Assembly: GCA_025060505.1 (NCBI GenBank)
Contig: JANXBU010000022.1
Coordinates: 1-21,541 of the forward strand
Source of the DNA: Candidatus Calescibacterium sp.
GTDB lineage: Bacteria > Calescibacteriota > Calescibacteriia > Calescibacteriales > Calescibacteriaceae
DNA: 21,541 nucleotides
Direction: 5' to 3'
The notes under the pieces were generated by a model that saw only the letters and a program-made list of their open reading frames with translations, did not search any database and was not told where the DNA came from. The translations under genes were made by a program, and so were the position numbers. Each line of letters starts with the position of its first letter. The stretch's first letter is position 1. Positions 14,801-20,892 of the stretch are shown here, piece after piece.

Positions 14801-15394
14801 ATGCGATTTTTGGAGGTTGGGCTTGACGGAGCTTTTGTGATAGAGAGTGAATATTCTGAAGACGAGCGTGGTTTCTTTGCCAGAGTTTTTTGTCAAAAGG
14901 AGTTTGGGAGTTATGGTGTAGAATCTCAGGTTGTGCAGAGCAACATTTCTTTCAACAGAAAAAAGGGTACTTTACGAGGAATGCATTATCAAGCAGAACC
15001 TTATCAGGAAGCAAAGCTTGTCTGTTGTGTTCAGGGAGCGATATACGATGTTATAATAGATATTCGTCCTGAGTCAAAGACATTCAAGCAGTGGGTTGCG
15101 GTTCTGCTTTCTCCATATGGTACAGACATAGAAAAGTACAGAACAATATTGCCGAAAAAATGTATTCTTGCTCGGCCGGGTAGTTTTCTCTACATTCCAG
15201 AAGGTTTTGCACACGGATTTCAGACCCTTGAAGACAACACCATAATTTTTTATCACATGTTTGAGTTTTACAGTCCTGATGCATCTCGTGGAATTCGTTG
15301 GAACGATCCTGCGTTTGGTATACTCTGGCCCCTTGAACCGACGGTTATTTCTTCAAGGGATAAAAGCTACAAGGATTTTGAGTCGCAAACTTGA
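14801..15394 (+). CDS. RmlC-like nucleotide-sugar 3,5-epimerase
   Basis: This 197-residue cupin of the dTDP-4-dehydrorhamnose 3,5-epimerase family keeps the catalytic residues. His62 is in LRGMHYQ, Lys72 is ten residues later, His138 is in FAHGF and Tyr151 is at the expected distance. GIRWNDP near 164-170 is also typical. Unusually, about 18 extra residues (about 105-124) sit before LYIPEGFAHG, where standard RmlC has a short turn. With no rmlA or rmlB in the window and an adjacent CDP-sugar pathway, the likely substrate is the CDP-4-keto-6-deoxyhexose (C-methylated or not) rather than dTDP-4-keto-rhamnose (inference). It starts 7 nt after the methyltransferase stop. Confidence 0.9.
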   Translation: MRFLEVGLDGAFVIESEYSEDERGFFARVFCQKEFGSYGVESQVVQSNISFNRKKGTLRGMHYQAEPYQEAKLVCCVQGAIYDVIIDIRPESKTFKQWVAVLLSPYGTDIEKYRTILPKKCILARPGSFLYIPEGFAHGFQTLEDNTIIFYHMFEFYSPDASRGIRWNDPAFGILWPLEPTVISSRDKSYKDFESQT

Positions 15395-15449
15395 ATTGTA
15401 GCATGTTCAATCAAGTAAGCTTTCCTGTGATAATGGTTTTGAAGATTTG

Positions 15450-15578
15450 ATGAAATTGCTTCTGGTAGATTTTGGATTGTTGGCATATGAATTGCTTTAT
15501 CTTCTGATTAATATGACTCTTCAACGTAAGGCTATAAAATGTAGAATTATTGATGAGGAAACTATCTTTTTGGTATGA
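15450..15578 (+). CDS. Possible 42-aa small protein coupled to the ATP-grasp gene
   Basis: The frame starts at ATG 15450 and encodes MKLLLVDFGLLAYELLYLLI and then a basic/acidic tail ending ETIFLV. Its TGA overlaps the ATP-grasp start as ATGA, the usual layout of translationally coupled genes. Residues 1-22 are hydrophobic enough for a membrane-associated helix. The frame is open back to a TAG at 15399-15401, so a longer or alternatively started form is possible. I do not recognise it, and there is no good SD. It may be a small real protein, a leader, or a chance ORF in a 180-nt gap. Confidence 0.3.
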   Translation: MKLLLVDFGLLAYELLYLLINMTLQRKAIKCRIIDEETIFLV

Positions 15579-16612
15579 TTAATTCAGGAGTAAATGTTCT
15601 GATTGCTGGAATCGGTGGAGCTTCACTGGGAACTGAGATTTTTAAGTGCCTAAGGATTGCAGGAGGATACAACATATATGGGTGCGATATTTCAAAGTAC
15701 GCATATGGGCATTATCAAGAAGGTTTTGTAAGAACATTTTTGGTAGATAGAATCAAATATATAGATTCAGTAAAGCAGATATGTTTGGACTACGGAATCA
15801 AGGTGGTTGTACCTGGGGGTGAAGAGCCATCAATTCTTATGAGTTCGTCTGTTGAAGAATTCGAAAAAGAAGGAATTTTCATTGCCGGAAATTCTCCAGA
15901 AGTTGTAAGGATTTGTTCTGACAAAGCTATGCTTTTTAAGAAGCTGGAGGAGTTAGGGGTACCAATACCAAAGACATTTGTAGTTAGTTCTGAAGATGAT
16001 CTTAGAAAGTATGAAATTCCCTATCCTTGTGTTGTTAAACCTGCTTCTGGAACGGGAGGTAGTCATCTTGTATTTTTTGCAAGAAATCCGGAGGATGCCA
16101 GAATGTATGCAAGGTATATTCTTGAGAATGGTGCTGTTTCTCTTGTTCAGGAATATATAGGCCTGGATGAAGGTGAGTACACAGTAGGAGTTTTATCTTT
16201 GACAGATGGTTTTCTGGTTGGATCAATTGCTATGCAAAGAATTTTTCATACAAAACTTTCCATAGCCCTGAAGCTCAAAGACGCCTTGATATCAAGCGGA
16301 TATAGTCAAGGTCTCATAGAAGATTTTCCAGGGATCAGGGCGCAAGCTGAAAAAATATCTAAAATTCTTGGGAGCAGGGGACCTATGAACATACAAGGAA
16401 GAGTCAAAAATGATGTTTTTCTGCCTTTTGAAATCAACCCACGTTTTTCCGCATCAACTTATCTCAGAGCTTTAGCGGGTTTCAATGAGGTTGATATGTT
16501 TATTAGGTACATTATTTTCGGCGAGAAACCAAAGCATATATCTATCAGACCTGGATATTATTTAAGAAGTTTTTCAGAGTTGTATGTTCCAAAGGAAGAT
16601 TTGAAACAATGA
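15575..16612 (+). CDS. ATP-grasp ligase, CarB-like fold
   Basis: This 345-residue protein has a pre-ATP-grasp Rossmann-like N-terminus (VLIAGIGGASLGTEIFKCL). The ATP-grasp core has Lys155 in CVVKPASGTGG (152-162), VQEYI (191-195) and the metal-binding FEINPRFS (285-292). The stretch PMNIQGRVKN resembles the CarB-type subfamily. ATP-grasp enzymes activate a carboxylate as acyl-phosphate and join it to an amine, thiol or other nucleophile. It is far too short for carbamoyl-phosphate synthase. In this locus it probably acylates an amino sugar or sugar acid (inference). The ATG overlaps the stop of a 42-codon ORF. Its own end overlaps the next gene by 4 nt (ATGA), so the two products are probably functional partners. 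Confidence 0.82.
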   Translation: MINSGVNVLIAGIGGASLGTEIFKCLRIAGGYNIYGCDISKYAYGHYQEGFVRTFLVDRIKYIDSVKQICLDYGIKVVVPGGEEPSILMSSSVEEFEKEGIFIAGNSPEVVRICSDKAMLFKKLEELGVPIPKTFVVSSEDDLRKYEIPYPCVVKPASGTGGSHLVFFARNPEDARMYARYILENGAVSLVQEYIGLDEGEYTVGVLSLTDGFLVGSIAMQRIFHTKLSIALKLKDALISSGYSQGLIEDFPGIRAQAEKISKILGSRGPMNIQGRVKNDVFLPFEINPRFSASTYLRALAGFNEVDMFIRYIIFGEKPKHISIRPGYYLRSFSELYVPKEDLKQ

Positions 16613-17865
16613 TCAATTGGATAACAGAATATATTGGAACAGCTTCTTGGGATGAAGTTGCAAAGTCCCAGATTTTGTCAGACGTATCCATACTTGATGT
16701 TCGCGATCTTGTAGATAAGCAAGGAAATACAAAAGATCTAGTTTCATCAAAAATAGAAGAAGGACTGAAGTATCTTAATCAAGGAAAAAGAGTTGTTATC
16801 TGCTGTGATTATGGGGTATCTCGAAGCAATGCAGTTGCTGTTGGAATAATATCAAAGTATGAAAATATAGGTTTTCAAGAAGCTCTCAACCGTGTTGTTG
16901 AGAAAACCGGACAATCTCAGATAAGGCTTGAGGTTCTTTCGGTGGTCAGAGAAGTTTTGGGCTGCAGATCTGATATATCTACAGAGGAAAAGGCTCGAAG
17001 AAGAATATTGATAACAGGATCTTCCGGTTTCATTGGTTCTTCGCTTCTGAAATTTATCAATTCAGATTGGTTTATCGTGGCTCCATCGAGGAAAGATATT
17101 GATTTGACAAAAGAATACTTGAAATTAGAAATGCTCGTAAGGGAAAAAGGAATAGACACTATATTACATCTTGCAAATCCGAGAATTTATGGGACAAATG
17201 AATCTCTTGCGGTGACTCTTTTGATGTTGAAAAACGTTCTAGATGTATGTATACAAAATAATCTGAGGCTGATATACCTGAGCAGTTGGGAGATTTTTTC
17301 TGGTTACAAAAGCAGCGAGCTCATTGCAGATGAGGCTCTACCTCCAAGACCAGGGGGAACTTATGGGCAGACCAAATTTTTAGCCGAGAAGCTAATAGAG
17401 CACTATCATAGCCAATATGGTTTGCGGTTTGTGATTTTACGTTCTAGCCCAGTTTATGGACCAACAGGTGAGCGGCCTAAATTTATCTGGAACTTTTTAG
17501 ACAAAGCAATGCGCAATCAAGACATAGTTGCTCACAAATACCTGAACGGATTTCCGAAATTGGACCTTCTGTACATTGACGATTTGTGTAAGGCAATAGT
17601 TTCTGCTGTTGAGCATGATGTCGAAGGATTCTTCAATATCGGAACTGGAATCGGAACTTCTACAACAGATGTCGCTTACTACATAATACAAATTGTTTCA
17701 TCTAAAAGTATAGTCAAACATATACAAATAGAAGCATATGCGAGCAATGTTATTATGGACTACAGACGAGCACAAGTTTCTTTAAATTGGAATCCTTCTA
17801 TAAATGTTTATCAGGGTTTGGAAAAATTGATAAGTCTATCTTACGGTGATAAAAATAAGGATTAG
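16609..17865 (+). CDS. Fusion of dual-specificity-phosphatase-like domain and SDR NAD-dependent epimerase/reductase
   Basis: This is a 418-residue two-domain protein. Residues 1-118 resemble a dual-specificity phosphatase: VVICCDYGVSRSNAVAVGII (62-81) holds a CX5R P-loop with Cys66 and Arg72. Cys replaces the usual His before the catalytic Cys. Asp30, Asp33 or Asp36 could supply the general acid. Residues 131-413 form an extended SDR with GSSGFIG (137-143), SSWEIF (225-230), YGQTK as YxxxK (252-256) and the RSSPVYGP motif. It may epimerise or reduce a nucleotide sugar. It is also the only unassigned SDR near the CDP-branched-sugar genes, so it could be their missing 4-ketoreductase. The phosphatase role is unknown. 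The start overlaps the ATP-grasp stop. No stop or frameshift separates the domains, so the fusion is encoded as one protein. Confidence 0.85.
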   Translation: MINWITEYIGTASWDEVAKSQILSDVSILDVRDLVDKQGNTKDLVSSKIEEGLKYLNQGKRVVICCDYGVSRSNAVAVGIISKYENIGFQEALNRVVEKTGQSQIRLEVLSVVREVLGCRSDISTEEKARRRILITGSSGFIGSSLLKFINSDWFIVAPSRKDIDLTKEYLKLEMLVREKGIDTILHLANPRIYGTNESLAVTLLMLKNVLDVCIQNNLRLIYLSSWEIFSGYKSSELIADEALPPRPGGTYGQTKFLAEKLIEHYHSQYGLRFVILRSSPVYGPTGERPKFIWNFLDKAMRNQDIVAHKYLNGFPKLDLLYIDDLCKAIVSAVEHDVEGFFNIGTGIGTSTTDVAYYIIQIVSSKSIVKHIQIEAYASNVIMDYRRAQVSLNWNPSINVYQGLEKLISLSYGDKNKD

Positions 17866-17868
17866 ATT

Positions 17869-18660
17869 ATGAACAAAGATGACAAAAATGAAGATGAAGA
17901 GGTAGAGCGCTTCTGTATGCTTGATCCTCGTAATCAGACGGAAAAGGATAGAGAGTTTTCAAAAGGTATGGCGGTATATTTTAAAAGGAGTATTGGATCA
18001 ACTATGGATAAGTTGAGAAACTTCACGAAGTATGTTCCAAGGCAAACTCTGAGCTTGTTTCTTGCCAAAAATGAAATATTCAAAAAAATTATAGGTATTC
18101 ATGGATACATTATTGAGTGCGGTGTATTTTTAGGCGGAGGATTGATGGCATGGGCACAGCTTAGTGCTATATACGAGCCTTATAATCACATCCGGCGCGT
18201 AGTTGGTTTTGATACGTTTACTGGTTTCCCAGAACTTTCAGACAAAGATAAATATGATCCTGTTCTAAATGCAGAAGAAGGAGGATTGGCTACCTATGCT
18301 CTGGATGATATAAAAGAGTCTATAAGATTATATGATCTGAACAGACCGATTGGTCATATTCCAAGGGTAGAGATAGTTGTTGGAGATGCTTTGAAGACTA
18401 TCCCAGATTATGTGAAAAACAATCCGCATTTGGTAGTTGCTCTGTTGTATCTTGACTTTGATCTTTATGAGCCTACGAAGGTGGCGATTGAGAACTTTCT
18501 ACCTCGAATGCCAAAGGGAGCTGTTATAGCTTTTGATGAACTAAATCAGGCAAGTTGGCCCGGTGAAACTCTAGCTGTTTTGGAAACTATTGGAATACGA
18601 AATCTTAAAATAGAGCGTTTTCCCTTCGCTCCTCAAATATCTTTTGCTGTTTTAGATTAA
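17869..18660 (+). CDS. TylF/MycF-type O-methyltransferase
   Basis: This 263-residue SAM- and metal-dependent methyltransferase has IIECGVFLGGGL (81-92) as the SAM site, GFDTFTGFPEL (113-123), LLYLDFDLYEPTKVAIE (192-208) with acidic metal ligands, and AFDELN (221-226). This is the macrocin O-methyltransferase pattern. Family members methylate sugar hydroxyls of macrolides, and many homologues sit in O-antigen loci, so a polysaccharide hydroxyl or nucleotide sugar is the likely acceptor. The N-terminus (about 1-25) is strongly acidic and may be disordered. It starts 3 nt after the fusion gene, with AAGGA 7 nt before the ATG, one of the better SDs here, indicating the same operon. Confidence 0.9.
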   Translation: MNKDDKNEDEEVERFCMLDPRNQTEKDREFSKGMAVYFKRSIGSTMDKLRNFTKYVPRQTLSLFLAKNEIFKKIIGIHGYIIECGVFLGGGLMAWAQLSAIYEPYNHIRRVVGFDTFTGFPELSDKDKYDPVLNAEEGGLATYALDDIKESIRLYDLNRPIGHIPRVEIVVGDALKTIPDYVKNNPHLVVALLYLDFDLYEPTKVAIENFLPRMPKGAVIAFDELNQASWPGETLAVLETIGIRNLKIERFPFAPQISFAVLD

Positions 18661-18764
18661 GTTGCAATTTGACCTGAAGATGTGATTAAGAATAGAAGGA
18701 AATGAAATTTATTTGAAGCAAAATTAAGAAGTAAAGATAAATCATAATATTAACAGACTTTCTT

Positions 18765-19502
18765 ATGGATAAGCAAGAAGAGTTTCAGGAACAAAGAAAA
18801 AAGATCATACAACAGATCATCAACGATGATGATTTAAGGAAGTTGTCTATCAAATGGCTGGAAATTTTAACACGTTGCAGATATTCGTATAATTTTGATT
18901 GGTTAGGTCGCCCGATAATACAGTTGCCACAAGATATTATAGCTATTCAAGAAATTATTTGGAATGTAAAACCAGATTTGATTATTGAAACGGGTGTTGC
19001 ACATGGTGGAGGACTCATCTTGTATGCTTCAATATTGGAGTTGATATCAGGACCCGGCCATGTTTTGGGAATAGATATTGAAATACGCCCGCATAATCGA
19101 AAGGCCATTGAAGAACATCCTCTTTCAAAAAGAATATCGCTCATAGAGGGATCATCTGTGGATCCGGAAGTTGTGAGAAAGGTCTATAAATTCTCCGAAA
19201 ATAAGAATAAAGTTATGGTAATACTGGATTCGCTTCATACGCATGATCACGTTCTGAAGGAACTGGAGCTATATTCACCTCTTGTCAAAAAGGACAGTTA
19301 CATAGTAGTTTTTGACACATCTATTGAAGATTTACCGGATGACCTTTGGTCTGACCGCCCTTGGAAAAAGGGAAACAATCCGAAAACAGCAGTATATGAG
19401 TTTCTCAAAACCAACGATAGGTTTGTGATAGATAAAGAAATTCAATCCAAGATTCTGATAACTGCTGCGCTAGATGGTTATTTGAAGTGTGTAAAGGATT
19501 AA
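18765..19502 (+). CDS. CmcI-family (cephalosporin hydroxylase-like) SAM-dependent methyltransferase
   Basis: This 245-residue protein has IIETGVAHGGGLILYAS (73-89) as the SAM-binding site, GHVLGIDIEIRPHN (97-110) and VMVILDSLHTHDHVLKEL (151-168). These are signatures of the CmcI / rhamnosyl O-methyltransferase family. CmcI takes part in cephamycin 7-methoxylation, but family members in surface-polysaccharide loci are thought to be sugar O-methyltransferases, and that is the likely role here. A 104-nt gap separates it from the TylF-like gene. No SD precedes the ATG; CATAAT lies 16-21 nt upstream, a weak promoter hint. Two different methyltransferases in a row suggest two modified hydroxyls or a methyl cap. 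Confidence 0.88.
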   Translation: MDKQEEFQEQRKKIIQQIINDDDLRKLSIKWLEILTRCRYSYNFDWLGRPIIQLPQDIIAIQEIIWNVKPDLIIETGVAHGGGLILYASILELISGPGHVLGIDIEIRPHNRKAIEEHPLSKRISLIEGSSVDPEVVRKVYKFSENKNKVMVILDSLHTHDHVLKELELYSPLVKKDSYIVVFDTSIEDLPDDLWSDRPWKKGNNPKTAVYEFLKTNDRFVIDKEIQSKILITAALDGYLKCVKD

Positions 19503-19548
19503 ATTTAGTATTTAAAAGATTAATCAGATGGAAAATAAAGGACGCAAA

Positions 19549-20670
19549 ATGATACCTATCGCTGGACCCTGGATCACTCAGAAGGAGGTAGATTATGTTG
19601 CAGATGCTGCAGCTAATGCTTGGTACGAGAATGCTAACATTTACAACGAGAGATTTGAAAGAGCCTTTGCCAAATACATCGGTGTCAAGTACGCTGTTTC
19701 ACTACCGTCTTGCACTTCTGCTATACATCTTGCTTTGTTGTACTACAAAATAGGTCCTGGAGATGAGGTGATAGTTCCAGATATAACATGGATAGCTACT
19801 GCTGCTCCAATATCATACGTTGGAGCTACACCTGTGTTTGTTGATATAGATCCAAAAACTTGGTGTATTTCTCCCGAATCTATTGAGGCAAGAGTAACGA
19901 GAAGAACCAAAGCTATCATTCCGGTTGATCTCTATGGAAATATTCCAGATATGGATGCCATTTACGATATTGCTTCCAGATATAACTTAGTGATAATAGA
20001 GGATGCAGCAGAGGCTATTGGGTCAGAGTATAAAGGCAGGAAAGCCGGTAGCCTTGGAGATATAGGGGTTTTTAGCTTTCATGGAACTAAGACTTTGACA
20101 ACTGGCGAGGGAGGTATGCTGGTTACCAACGATGAGAATGCATACAAAAGAGTTCTTTTTCTGCGTGATCATGGGAGGGCACCGGGTGAGAAGATGTTTT
20201 GGAATACAGAAGTTGCATACAAGTACAAAATGAGTAGTTTGCAAGCCGCATTAGGACTTGCTCAGCTTGAGCGTATAGAGGAACTAGTTGCTAAAAAAAG
20301 ACTTATATTCTCCTGGTACAAAGAGGAGCTCAAAGATTTTGAAGGTATAAGTCTCAACTATGAAGGTTCAGATGTCAAAAACACATACTGGATGGTAACT
20401 GCTATCATTGATCCGTCTTTTGGTATAACGAAGGAAAAGCTCATATACCTCTTGAGAGAACACGGTATTGATTCAAGACCATTTTTTTATCCTCTTAGTT
20501 CTCTTCCGCCTTATGAGCATTTGGATCAGGCGAAAGTTGCACGAGAGCTAAACAAAGTGAGCTATCAGATAAGTCCATATGGCATAAATTTACCTTCTGC
20601 CCTAAATCTAACTCGCGAGCAAGTGAAGTTTGTATGTGACACACTGAAGAAAATTCTATTGAGTAAGTAG
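19549..20670 (+). CDS. DegT/DnrJ/EryC1 PLP-dependent sugar aminotransferase (perosamine-synthase-like)
   Basis: This protein of about 373 residues transfers an amino group, usually from glutamate, to a keto-sugar nucleotide. Counting from the upstream ATG at 19528, the PLP-binding Lys is K188 in FSFHGTKTLTTGEGGMLVTN, the cofactor Asp is D159 in IIEDAAEAIGSEYKG, and PGDEVIVPDITWIATA (77-92) is typical. Similarity to GDP-perosamine synthases is strong (IPVDLYGNIPDMDAI, LQAALGLAQLERIEEL). However, the family's NYRMTN is KYKMSS here, so the sugar may differ. The likely substrate is a 4-keto-6-deoxyhexose. I prefer the ATG at 19549: MIPIAGP matches family starts and AAAGGA lies 6 nt before it. The ATG at 19528 would add seven residues. 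It is the last gene before a terminator-like hairpin. Confidence 0.93.
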   Translation: MIPIAGPWITQKEVDYVADAAANAWYENANIYNERFERAFAKYIGVKYAVSLPSCTSAIHLALLYYKIGPGDEVIVPDITWIATAAPISYVGATPVFVDIDPKTWCISPESIEARVTRRTKAIIPVDLYGNIPDMDAIYDIASRYNLVIIEDAAEAIGSEYKGRKAGSLGDIGVFSFHGTKTLTTGEGGMLVTNDENAYKRVLFLRDHGRAPGEKMFWNTEVAYKYKMSSLQAALGLAQLERIEELVAKKRLIFSWYKEELKDFEGISLNYEGSDVKNTYWMVTAIIDPSFGITKEKLIYLLREHGIDSRPFFYPLSSLPPYEHLDQAKVARELNKVSYQISPYGINLPSALNLTREQVKFVCDTLKKILLSK

Positions 20671-20684
20671 AGTTATGATTATTT

Positions 20685-20708
20685 GAGCTTTGTGCTACAA
20701 ATAAGCTC
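20685..20708 (+). other. Stem-loop after the aminotransferase gene
   Basis: GAGCTT (20685-20690) and AAGCTC (20703-20708) pair perfectly over a 12-nt loop, which itself contains TTTG and CAAA. No T-tract follows, so it is not a classical terminator. It may protect the mRNA end. Confidence 0.4.
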
Positions 20709-20731
20709 ATATTGTACTAATCACTTCAGCG

Positions 20732-20778
20732 GCCATTTTTCGGATGTATTGATTCAATAAATTCCTTAATGGCTTTTT
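20732..20778 (+). terminator. Candidate rho-independent terminator of the polysaccharide operon
   Basis: GCCATT (20732-20737) pairs with AATGGC (20768-20773), which is followed at once by TTTTT. Inside, GGA pairs with TCC and TATTGA with TCAATA, making a long imperfect stem. It sits about 60 nt after the aminotransferase stop and before a new -10 box, so it plausibly ends the upstream transcript. Confidence 0.5.
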
Positions 20779-20880
20779 AACGAAAGTTATTTGAGAAGAG
20801 GAACGACTTATTGGCCTTGTGGTTGGATAAAAAGGAAGAAATAATCAAAGTGATGAATAAGAATTTTTGAGGATACGGAT

Positions 20881-20886
20881 TATAAT
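20881..20886 (+). promoter_or_regulatory. Perfect TATAAT -10 box before the GT2 gene, leaderless spacing
   Basis: TATAAT is followed by AAAGTT and the ATG at 20893, so transcription would start at or just by the start codon. No -35 match is seen 16-18 bp upstream. Together with the preceding terminator-like hairpin, it suggests a new transcription unit. Confidence 0.45.
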
Positions 20887-20892
20887 AAAGTT

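Noticed and set aside
15575-16612. Carbamoyl-phosphate synthase large subunit
   Set aside because: Only one ATP-grasp core of 345 residues is present, against a duplicated core of over 1000 in CarB, and no carA or pyrimidine genes are nearby.
18765-19502. Cephalosporin/beta-lactam biosynthesis suggested by the CmcI-like gene
   Set aside because: No beta-lactam synthase, NRPS or related gene is present, and the neighbours are polysaccharide genes. The family is a general SAM-methyltransferase group.
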